A stretch of DNA of 7,507 bases, taken from positions 1 through 7,507 of the forward strand of contig JAISMA010000197.1 of assembly GCA_031276985.1 (NCBI GenBank), given 5' to 3'. The DNA comes from Helicobacteraceae bacterium. Its GTDB lineage: Bacteria; Campylobacterota; Campylobacteria; Campylobacterales; SZUA-545. The position numbers and the translations under genes were made by a program. Shown one piece after another: positions 1 to 5,426 of this stretch; within the stretch, counting starts at the first letter, position 1; each line of letters starts with the position of its first letter. The notes under the pieces were generated by a model that worked only from the letters and a program-made list of their open reading frames with translations, was not told where the DNA came from and ran no database searches.

Positions 1-129
1 GTAATGCTTGATCGCTTCTTGAAAATTGCCTTGATTTCCAGCCGCCGAACCGCGCTCAAACGCTTCTTTTGCGCTATTTGCGCCAAACGCGACGCAAACG
101 GCAAGCGCCAAACCAAAAATATATCGCAT
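1..129 (-). CDS. Secreted TPR-repeat protein, N-terminal part only
   Basis: This partial gene starts at an ATG (127-129) and runs off the left edge after exactly 43 codons. The first residues, MRYIFGLALAVCVAFGANSA, look like a Sec signal peptide: one basic residue, a hydrophobic core, and small residues near A17 and A20 where signal peptidase I could cut. The rest (KEAFERGSAAGNQGNFQEAIKHY) is the first helix pair of a TPR unit, very like the first unit of the 338-residue TPR protein (KVAFERALAAYEQGNFQEAI). The DNA at 10-33 matches 2633-2656 at 23 of 24 positions, so the two genes are paralogues. An AAGG ribosome site lies at 137-140, seven bases before the ATG. Unlike the two TPR proteins upstream, this one should be exported to the periplasm. 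The C72-type lipoprotein route is unlikely because C12 is preceded by V rather than A, G or S. Repeat number and partner are unknown. Confidence 0.8.
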   Translation of the reverse strand, partial: MRYIFGLALAVCVAFGANSAKEAFERGSAAGNQGNFQEAIKHY

Positions 130-136
130 TACTAAA

Positions 137-140
137 CCTT
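137..140 (-). promoter_or_regulatory. Ribosome binding site of the secreted TPR gene
   Basis: The minus strand reads AAAAAAGGTTTAGTA before the ATG at 129. AAGG sits seven bases from the start, which is normal spacing and supports this start codon. Confidence 0.55.
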
Positions 141-160
141 TTTTGTAAAAATTTGGCGAC

Positions 161-166
161 ATTATA
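161..166 (-). promoter_or_regulatory. Probable sigma70 -10 box (TATAAT) for the secreted TPR gene
   Basis: The minus strand carries a perfect TATAAT (within GGTTTATAATGTCG) in the only intergenic gap of note on the left side. It lies between the terminator at 181-205 and the ATG at 129, so a transcript would have a leader of about 25 bases. No good TTGACA lies 16-18 bases upstream. A TTGATT exists at 181-186, but its spacing is only 14. Campylobacterota sigma70 promoters commonly rely on the -10 box with a weak or absent -35, so this is plausible but inferred. Confidence 0.55.
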
Positions 167-180
167 AACCGCAAGCGCAA

Positions 181-205
181 AATCAAAACGCCGCAACACT
201 CGGCG
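181..205 (-). terminator. Rho-independent terminator after the second TPR gene
   Basis: Starting nine bases after the TAA of the 506-residue TPR gene, the minus strand reads CGCCG, then a 7-base loop AGTGTTG, then CGGCG, then TTTTGATTTT. The stem is five GC pairs with a possible sixth G-U pair, followed directly by a T-rich tract. It sits just upstream of the apparent promoter for the next gene, which fits the end of the long transcription unit. Confidence 0.65.
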
Positions 206-214
206 CAAACGCGG

Positions 215-1735
215 TTAATCGCTTAGTAGTTTATTTTGCGTTAGATACTCTAACGCATAGTTATCGCCGAGTTCGCATGCTTTTTTAGCGTCTTTTGTCG
301 CGTTTTTGTAATCGCTTAAATTGGCGTAAGCGAGCGCGCGATTATTATAAGCGTTTGCGCGATCTGGATCGAATTCGATTGCTTTCGTAAAATCGGCGAC
401 CGCTTTTTTGTATTCTTCCAAATTGTAGTAGGCAAGCGCGCGATTGTAATAAGCCGTTGCAAAGCTAGGATCTATTTTGATCGCTTGCGCGTGGTCGGCA
501 AGCGCTTTTTTATGTTCGCCTAAATCAGCGTACGCAACTCCTCTAGCGCAATAAACTATTGCGTTGTTTGGCTCGAGTTTGATCGCTTGCGTGAAATCGG
601 CTATCGCTTTATTCTTATCGCCTAAAGCATAGTAAGCGTATGCGCGATTACTGTAAGCGAAGGCATAATTTGGATCGATTGCGATCGCCCGATTGTAATC
701 TTTTATGGCTTCGTTTATATTGCCTAATTTTTCGTACGAATACGCGCGATTATCATAAGCCTTTGCGTGATTTGGATCGATCGCGATTGCTTTCGTAAAA
801 TCCGCGATTGCTTTTTTGTATTTCTCTAGATCTCTATAAGAACGTCCGCGATTATAATATGCCGCCGCATCGTTTGGATCGATTATTATCGCTTGCGTAT
901 AGTAGGCGATTGCCTCTTTATAATCTTCTAAATTGTAGTAAGTAAGTCCGCAGTTGTAATAAGCCAGCGCGTAATTTGGATCGATTTTAATCGCTTGTTT
1001 ATAATCCGCAATCGCTTTATCCGTATCGCCTAAATTATCGTAAGCGTTTGCGCGATTGTTGTACGCAAGCGCGTAATTTGGATCGCTCTCGATCGCTTTT
1101 GTGAAATCCGCTATCGCCTCTTTATATTTGCCCAGATCTTTATAAACGACTCCGCGATTATGATATGGGTCTGCATAATTTGGATCGATTTTAATCGCCT
1201 GATTGTAATCGCGGATCGCTTTTTTATCTTCGCCCAAATCTTTGTAAACGACTCCGCGATTATTATAGGCTTCCGCGTCGTTTGGATTGAGTTTGATCGC
1301 TTGCGTATAGTCCGCGATTGCCTGATTTTTATCGCCTAGATTAAAATATGCGAGTCCGCGATCGTAATAAGTCGGAGCGTAATCTGGAAAGAGCCTAATC
1401 GTTTCCGTATAATCCGCTATTGCTTTTTTATATTCGCCTAAATTGTGGTAGTTGCCTCCGCGATTGTAGTAGGCTGTTATTTTATAACCAATGTTTTCAA
1501 AGTTTGCGTCTAACTTAATTATTTGCGTATAGTCGGCTATTGCCTTCTCATAATCGCCCAACTCTTCGTAAATAGCGCCGCGATTATCGTAAGCCTCCCC
1601 GTAATTTGGAGCGAGTTCGAGCGCTTTCGTAAAATACGCGATCGCCTTATTTGTATCACCTTGTTCATACGCCGTTTTAGCGCGTTCGCAAGCCTTTATT
1701 GCGGCGTTTGGCAGAATATCTTTTGTCGTTTCCAA
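215..1735 (-). CDS. Large cytoplasmic TPR protein (14 repeats), TTG start, no SD
   Basis: This 506-residue protein is almost wholly tetratricopeptide repeats: 14 units of 34 residues from residue 12 to 493, with consensus A-AYNNRG-AY-NLGDY-KAIADYTQAIKLDPNY. Such arrays form a right-handed solenoid that binds protein partners; no enzyme domain is present. A six-residue insertion (ENIGYK) follows unit 2. The protein ends in a cap, KKACELGD...LLSD, shared with the TPR gene just upstream. No signal peptide or membrane segment is visible, so it is probably cytoplasmic. The only usable start is TTG at 1733-1735, immediately after the TAA of the upstream gene and in the same frame. There is no ATG or early GTG in the whole frame, and the sequence before the TTG (AACCTCCTAAGCGAT) is not a ribosome site. 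Translation would depend on coupling to, or readthrough from, the upstream gene. Partner and pathway are not identifiable. Because the start is doubtful, the N-terminus is the least certain part. Confidence 0.8.
   Translation of the reverse strand: METTKDILPNAAIKACERAKTAYEQGDTNKAIAYFTKALELAPNYGEAYDNRGAIYEELGDYEKAIADYTQIIKLDANFENIGYKITAYYNRGGNYHNLGEYKKAIADYTETIRLFPDYAPTYYDRGLAYFNLGDKNQAIADYTQAIKLNPNDAEAYNNRGVVYKDLGEDKKAIRDYNQAIKIDPNYADPYHNRGVVYKDLGKYKEAIADFTKAIESDPNYALAYNNRANAYDNLGDTDKAIADYKQAIKIDPNYALAYYNCGLTYYNLEDYKEAIAYYTQAIIIDPNDAAAYYNRGRSYRDLEKYKKAIADFTKAIAIDPNHAKAYDNRAYSYEKLGNINEAIKDYNRAIAIDPNYAFAYSNRAYAYYALGDKNKAIADFTQAIKLEPNNAIVYCARGVAYADLGEHKKALADHAQAIKIDPSFATAYYNRALAYYNLEEYKKAVADFTKAIEFDPDRANAYNNRALAYANLSDYKNATKDAKKACELGDNYALEYLTQNKLLSD
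257..1702 (-). repeat. Degenerate 102-bp tandem repeats encoding 14 TPR units
   Basis: The coding DNA is built of 14 units of 102 bp (34 codons) plus one 18-bp insertion between units 2 and 3, which accounts exactly for its length. Most units have diverged, but neighbouring units 5 and 6 still share a near-identical stretch (around 1139-1165 and 1241-1267, offset exactly 102), which suggests local unit duplication. Confidence 0.85.
270..307 (-). repeat. Direct repeat copy 1 (C-terminal cap of 506-residue TPR protein)
   Basis: This 38-bp stretch is identical to 1791-1828, at an offset of exactly 1521 bp. It encodes the shared KKACELG-type cap. The neighbouring bases diverge, so this is the best-conserved block between the two TPR genes and may mark recent duplication or gene conversion. 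Confidence 0.85.
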
Positions 1736-2752
1736 TTAATCGCTTAGGAGGTTGTTTTCTTCTAAATATCGCAAGCCGTTGCAATCGCCAAGTTCGCATG
1801 CTTTTTTAGCGTCTTTTGTCGCGTTTTTTAGATCGCCTGATTTGTAGTAAACAAGTCCGCGATTGTTGTAAGCCGTTACGTAGTTTGGATCTAGTTTGAT
1901 CGCTTCCGTATAATCCGCAATTGCCCGTTTGAAGTCTTTAAGATTATAATAAACAAGCCCTCGATTGTAATAAGCCATTGCGAAGCTAGGATCGAGCTTA
2001 ATCGCCTTCGTATAATCGGCGAGCGCCTTATCCGTATCGCCTAAGTCGTCGTAAACGCCGCCGCGATTATTGTAAATATGCGCGTCGTTTGGGTTGAGTT
2101 TGAGCGCCCGATCGAAATCTATGATCGCTTTTTTATGTTCGCCCAGATCGGCGTGCGCGTTACCGCGATTGTTGTATGCGTCCGCGCTATTTGGAGCAAA
2201 TTTGATCGTTTGCGTATAGTCCGCGATAGCTTTTTTATGTTCGCCTAAATTAGCGTAAGCTCTTGCGCGATTGTAATACGCTTTCGCATAATTTGGATCG
2301 AGTTCAATCGCTACATCGCAATCTTCGATTGCTCTTTCATGTTCGCCTAATTTACCAAAAGCATATCCGCGATTATTATACGCGATTGCGTAATTTGGAT
2401 CGATTTCAATTGCCCGATCAAAATCGGCGAACGCTTTATCCATATCGCCCAAATCGCCGTACGCGTTACCGCGATTATTATAAGCGATTGCGCTATTTGG
2501 ATTGAGTTTGATTATTTGCGAGAAATCCGCTACCGCCTTTTCATAATCGCCTTCAGCCGCGTAGATATGCGCGCGATTATTATAAGCCTTCGCGTGGTTT
2601 GGATCGAGCGCGATCGTTTGCGTATATTGATCGATCGCTTCTTGAAAGTTGCCTTGCTCATACGCCGCTAGAGCGCGTTCAAAAGCTACTTTCGCGTCGT
2701 CTATTTCGTGATTTGTCGCGCCCGTTTTCACGTCGGACTGCCCCTTTCGCAT
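1736..2752 (-). CDS. TPR-repeat protein (9 repeats)
   Basis: This 338-residue protein has a short polar head (residues 1-19), nine 34-residue TPR units (20-325) and a cap, KKACELGDCNGLRYLEENNLLSD. The units follow the pattern A-AYNNRG-AY-DLGE-KKAIADY-AIKLDPNY and should fold as a superhelical protein-binding scaffold. No signal peptide, membrane helix or enzyme domain is visible, so it is probably cytoplasmic. It begins 12 bases after the DUF1566-like gene and ends directly against the next TPR gene. The ATG at 2752 has no clear ribosome site. A GTG seven codons later (2729-2731) has AAAGGGG nine bases upstream and may be the real start, giving 331 residues. It is a paralogue of the 506-residue and secreted TPR proteins; its first unit matches the secreted one best. 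A specific function cannot be assigned. Genes of this kind are often annotated only as 'tetratricopeptide repeat protein'. Confidence 0.85.
   Translation of the reverse strand: MRKGQSDVKTGATNHEIDDAKVAFERALAAYEQGNFQEAIDQYTQTIALDPNHAKAYNNRAHIYAAEGDYEKAVADFSQIIKLNPNSAIAYNNRGNAYGDLGDMDKAFADFDRAIEIDPNYAIAYNNRGYAFGKLGEHERAIEDCDVAIELDPNYAKAYYNRARAYANLGEHKKAIADYTQTIKFAPNSADAYNNRGNAHADLGEHKKAIIDFDRALKLNPNDAHIYNNRGGVYDDLGDTDKALADYTKAIKLDPSFAMAYYNRGLVYYNLKDFKRAIADYTEAIKLDPNYVTAYNNRGLVYYKSGDLKNATKDAKKACELGDCNGLRYLEENNLLSD
1778..2695 (-). repeat. Degenerate 102-bp tandem repeats encoding 9 TPR units
   Basis: Exactly nine 102-bp units (918 bp) with no indels, each encoding one 34-residue TPR. Plus-strand recurring strings such as CGATTATTATA come from the NNRG codons of each unit. 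Confidence 0.85.
1791..1828 (-). repeat. Direct repeat copy 2 (C-terminal cap of 338-residue TPR protein)
   Basis: Identical over 38 bp to 270-307, encoding the same region of the KKACELGD cap. See that entry. Confidence 0.85.
2741..2747 (-). promoter_or_regulatory. Possible ribosome binding site favouring a GTG start of the TPR gene
   Basis: The minus strand reads AAAGGGG here, then nine bases, then GTG at 2729-2731. This lies inside the longer reading of the gene from ATG 2752, which itself lacks a Shine-Dalgarno. It suggests that translation may begin at GTG and drop seven residues (MRKGQSD). Confidence 0.35.
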
Positions 2753-2764
2753 TGCTTGCGCGAA

Positions 2765-3106
2765 TTAGCGCGTTTCGCTTTGAATGCACATAACGCGGTA
2801 ACGGTTTGCCTTGTGATCGACCAGATGTAAGCCCGAATCAAAATCGTAAGCGTACGCGCCGTCGATGTCGGTTTGATCGCTTGCCCAATAGATTTCGCGC
2901 TGATACGGGCTTCGACCGCTTGAAGAGAGATACGAATCCCTAAACGCCGCTTCCAACGCGTTTAACGGCGGCACGTAAGCGTCCAGCGATCGGCAGTATT
3001 CCACGGCGCGTTCCCAATCCATTTGCGCGCCCGAATCGTGAAGGCGCATGCTTGCTCCAAACAGCGCGACGGCGCACGCGGCGATTAACGGCGCGATTTT
3101 GATCAT
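2765..3106 (-). CDS. Small exported DUF1566/Lcl-like domain protein
   Basis: This 113-residue protein has an N-terminal hydrophobic segment (residues 3-18, MIKIAPLIAACAVALFGA) that fits a signal peptide cut near A18. The remainder resembles the DUF1566/Lcl C-terminal fold: W31-ERAVEYC38 near the start, a P-LNALEAAF helix, then YWASDQTD (73-80), AYAYDFDSG (84-92), and RVMCIQ (104-109) at the end. In that family the same pattern reads W-A--YC--L ... YW-SS ... F--G ... VRCV. The two mature cysteines (C38 and C107) could pair in the periplasm. The usual GWRLP motif is not conserved, so the family call is moderate. Residues 8-11 (IAAC) look like a lipobox, but C11 comes too early for a normal lipoprotein signal. 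AAGGA lies seven bases before the ATG and overlaps the leuA stop, indicating translational coupling. The role is unknown; members are often surface or periplasmic accessory domains. Confidence 0.8.
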   Translation of the reverse strand: MIKIAPLIAACAVALFGASMRLHDSGAQMDWERAVEYCRSLDAYVPPLNALEAAFRDSYLSSSGRSPYQREIYWASDQTDIDGAYAYDFDSGLHLVDHKANRYRVMCIQSETR

Positions 3107-3113
3107 TACTTTT

Positions 3114-3118
3114 TCCTT
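3114..3118 (-). promoter_or_regulatory. Ribosome site of the DUF1566-like gene, overlapping the leuA stop codon
   Basis: The minus strand reads TAAGGAAAAAGTAATG. The leuA TAA (3117-3119) shares bases with the AAGGA ribosome site, which is seven bases before the ATG at 3106. Ribosomes finishing leuA are thus placed on the next start. Confidence 0.65.
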
Positions 3119-4664
3119 AAATCGACGTTCGATCGACCTTGCGCAGAGCGTCTTTCATCGCAAGATAGCTGTTGAGCGATCCCACGTAAGCCTCCGCCGA
3201 AGCCTTCATCGTGTCCACGTCCAGCCCGTGTCCCATTACGGCGGGCTTTTCGTCGTCAAAAACCACTTTCACCAGCACTCTTGCCAGCGCGTCTTTGCCC
3301 TCGCTCACCGCGTCGACCTTGTAGTCAAGCAATTGACCCGAAAAGCCGCAAACGCGATCGATCGCTTTGAATACAGCATCTATCGTTCCGCCTCCGATCG
3401 CCGCGTCCGTGATCTCTTCGCCGTTTGCCTTGCGGATTGTAACCGTGCTAAACGGCACGCCGCCGCTACAATCGGTAAGCTGCATATTTACAAGCGTAAA
3501 TTCGGCGGGGACGTTGGCGCTTTCGCTTGTTAGCAAGGAACGAATATCCTCGTCGTAGACGGTTTTTTTGCGATCGGCAAGCTCTTTGAAGCGATCAAAG
3601 GCGCGGGCAAATTCCTCTTCGCTAGGCTCAAAGCCAAGCTCTTTTAGCTTCTGTCTGAAGGCGTGCGATCCGCTTAGTTTGCCAAGCGTTAAGCGGTTGC
3701 GATCAAGTCCGATGTCTTCGGCGCTCATAATTTCGTAGGTTTCGCGCCGCTTCAGCACGCCGTCTTGATGTATGCCGCTTTCGTGCGCGAAGGCGTTTTT
3801 GCCGACGATCGCTTTGTTTGGTTGCGGCTCAATGCCGCACGTTTCGGCTAACAAACGGCTTGAAGCGTAAATCTCTTTGGCGTTGATTCGCGTATCCGCG
3901 CCGCCAAAAAGGTCTTTGCGTACGCGAAGCGTCATCGCGATCTCTTCAAGCGAGGCGTTGCCCGCGCGTTCGCCAAGCCCGTTGATCGTGCATTCCACTT
4001 GATTCGCGCCGCCCAAAATCGCCGCCAAAGAGTTCGCGCTGGCGAGCCCCAAATCGTTGTGGCAGTGTACGCTTACCGTCGCTTTGTCGCCCACAAAATC
4101 CACGATCTCGCCGACAAAACGCTGATAATCAAACGGAATCGCGTAGCCCACCGTATCGGGAATGTTGATCGTGCCAGCGCCCGCTTCGATCGCCGCGGCG
4201 ATGATCTCTTTCAAAAACGCCGTTTCGCTTCGCGTCGCGTCCTCGCAGCTAAACTCCACGTCGTCGACAAGCGATTTGGCGAGTTTCACGGCGGAGGTTG
4301 CGCGGGCGATCACATCGTTTGGCTTCATTTTGAGCTTGTATTCCATGTGAATCGGACTCGTGGCGATAAAGGTGTGAATGCGCTTTTTCTTGGCGTTTTT
4401 AAGCGCTTCGGCGGCGCGTTCTATATCTTTTGCCGTAGCTCTCGCAAGCGAGCAGACGATGCTGTTTGTTACGATCTCGCTAATCTGCGAGATCGCGGCA
4501 AAATCGCCGCCGCTTGCAATCGCAAAACCCGCTTCGATAATGTCTACGCCTAGTTTTTCAAGCTGTTTGGCGATTCGCACCTTTTCGGGCGTGGTCATAG
4601 AAGCGCCCGGCGATTGCTCTCCGTCTCTTAACGTGGTGTCAAAAAGTTTGATGATTCTAGCCAT
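3117..4664 (-). CDS. leuA: 2-isopropylmalate synthase
   Basis: LeuA condenses acetyl-CoA with 2-oxoisovalerate to give 2-isopropylmalate, the first committed step of leucine synthesis, in the cytoplasm. The 515 residues match the full length of the long (type 1) form. The N-terminal TIM barrel opens with FDTTLRDGEQSPG (8-20), carrying catalytic R13 and metal ligand D14. VHCHND (199-204) gives the metal ligands H200 and H202, and GERAGN (231-236) ends in N236. HESGIHQDG (294-302) follows in the linker region. The C-terminal LeuA dimerisation/regulatory domain (about 385-508, with GGGTIDAVFKAID at 424-436) is intact, so leucine feedback inhibition is expected. The ATG at 4664 overlaps the pssA stop by 8 bases and has AAGG nine bases upstream (4674-4677). 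Related homocitrate or citramalate synthases are the alternatives, but length and motifs favour LeuA. The other leu genes are not in the window. Confidence 0.95.
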   Translation of the reverse strand: MARIIKLFDTTLRDGEQSPGASMTTPEKVRIAKQLEKLGVDIIEAGFAIASGGDFAAISQISEIVTNSIVCSLARATAKDIERAAEALKNAKKKRIHTFIATSPIHMEYKLKMKPNDVIARATSAVKLAKSLVDDVEFSCEDATRSETAFLKEIIAAAIEAGAGTINIPDTVGYAIPFDYQRFVGEIVDFVGDKATVSVHCHNDLGLASANSLAAILGGANQVECTINGLGERAGNASLEEIAMTLRVRKDLFGGADTRINAKEIYASSRLLAETCGIEPQPNKAIVGKNAFAHESGIHQDGVLKRRETYEIMSAEDIGLDRNRLTLGKLSGSHAFRQKLKELGFEPSEEEFARAFDRFKELADRKKTVYDEDIRSLLTSESANVPAEFTLVNMQLTDCSGGVPFSTVTIRKANGEEITDAAIGGGTIDAVFKAIDRVCGFSGQLLDYKVDAVSEGKDALARVLVKVVFDDEKPAVMGHGLDVDTMKASAEAYVGSLNSYLAMKDALRKVDRTSI

Positions 4665-5391
4665 TGGAGCGAGCCTTTCTTTTACGCATTACGATTGTCC
4701 ATAGCGTCCGCGCGGGACCGACAAGCGCGTAAATAAACGCTATGAACGCCAAAAATTCGATCTGATAGAGATAAAACAAAGAGCAGACGATGATTAGCGC
4801 GATCAACGCCCGCAAAAAATAGCTTTTTTGAAAATGCGCCTGTTTGAAGCTGGGATAGCGGATATTGCTAACCATTAAGATCGCTACGATTGTCGAGGCG
4901 ATTAACAGCGTTAGTTTCGCGCCCCGTCCTAATTCGTAGTTGACGACAAGCATTGTCGCGCCCACGATAAACAGCGCGGCGGCGGGAATGGGCAAACCCA
5001 CGAAAACGTTTGGCTCGGTCGACGCGCTAATGACGTTAAAACGCGCCAGCCGCACCGCGCCGAAGATCACAAACAGCGCCGCCGCCAGCACGCCGAATCT
5101 GCCAAATTCGTCCCCCGCCGCGAAGTAAAATATAAACGCGGGCGCGACGCCGAAAGCCACCACGTCGGCGAGGCTGTCAAACTCTTTGCCAAATTGACTG
5201 CTTGTTTTCGTAAGGCGCGCCACTCGCCCGTCCAGCGCGTCGAAAATCGACGAAATTACGACAAACCAGAACGCCTTTTCAAACGCGCCGCCCGAAGCGG
5301 CGACAATCGCCAAAACCGCCAAAAACATACTGCCCGCCGTGAAAAGATTGGGCAGCAGATAGGCTATCTTAAAACTTTTGATATTTACCAT
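4657..5391 (-). CDS. pssA: CDP-diacylglycerol--serine O-phosphatidyltransferase
   Basis: PssA transfers a phosphatidyl group from CDP-diacylglycerol to L-serine, making phosphatidylserine and CMP in the inner membrane; this is the precursor of phosphatidylethanolamine. The 244-residue protein carries the complete CDP-alcohol phosphotransferase signature: D51-x2-D54-G55-x2-A58-R59-x8-G68-x3-D72-x3-D76, including all metal-binding and catalytic aspartates. Family-typical GLPIPAAA (132-139) and MVSNIRYPSFK (173-183) follow. Several hydrophobic segments (about 12-32, 40-50, 77-92, 99-113, 133-151, 158-174, 191-209, 211-227) support a polytopic membrane protein, with a basic tail (RKRKAR) at the cytoplasmic end. 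This is the integral-membrane type II enzyme, not the soluble E. coli type. The start is secured by AAGGAG five bases before the ATG. It follows the PSD-like gene by 35 bases and overlaps leuA. Confidence 0.94.
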   Translation of the reverse strand: MVNIKSFKIAYLLPNLFTAGSMFLAVLAIVAASGGAFEKAFWFVVISSIFDALDGRVARLTKTSSQFGKEFDSLADVVAFGVAPAFIFYFAAGDEFGRFGVLAAALFVIFGAVRLARFNVISASTEPNVFVGLPIPAAALFIVGATMLVVNYELGRGAKLTLLIASTIVAILMVSNIRYPSFKQAHFQKSYFLRALIALIIVCSLFYLYQIEFLAFIAFIYALVGPARTLWTIVMRKRKARSNG

Positions 5392-5396
5392 TGCGA

Positions 5397-5402
5397 CTCC
5401 TT
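5397..5402 (-). promoter_or_regulatory. Strong ribosome binding site of pssA
   Basis: The minus strand carries AAGGAG five bases before the pssA ATG at 5391. It is the clearest Shine-Dalgarno in the window and fixes the pssA start. Confidence 0.7.
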
Positions 5403-5408
5403 GCCAAA

Positions 5409-5423
5409 CGGCGTTTAGCGCCG
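5409..5423 (-). other. Small hairpin in the PSD-like/pssA gap
   Basis: The minus strand reads CGGCG, CTAAA, CGCCG: five GC pairs around a 5-base loop, in the 35-base gap just upstream of the pssA ribosome site. Only three T follow, so it is a poor terminator. It could protect or pause the transcript, or simply be chance. Confidence 0.3.
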
Positions 5424-5426
5424 CGC

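Noticed and set aside
1736..1738. Reading the TAA as a simple nonsense mutation in one long TPR gene
   Set aside because: The codons before it (LLSD) and the cap before those are repeated at the true end of the second gene, so it is more likely a genuine ancestral end of a duplicated gene.
2263..2505. Plus-strand frames in the TPR region (also 1523-1747 and 2599-2793)
   Set aside because: They repeat with the same 102-bp period as the TPR units, because they are the reverse reading of those units.
257..2695. Regularly spaced repeats that might suggest a CRISPR array or satellite
   Set aside because: The 102-bp period equals 34 codons, the frame is open, and every unit translates to a TPR; there are no identical short repeats with unique spacers.
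3070..3106. Lipoprotein signal (IAAC) in the DUF1566-like protein
   Set aside because: The cysteine is at residue 11, too early for a normal lipoprotein signal, and the hydrophobic stretch continues past it; a signal peptidase I signal fits better.
3999..4553. 184-residue plus-strand open frame opposite leuA, and similar plus-strand frames opposite pssA, ftsH and the PSD-like gene
   Set aside because: They lie fully antisense to genes with clear family motifs, have no recognisable domains, and have compositions expected from mirrored codons (Arg-, Ser- or Ala-rich).
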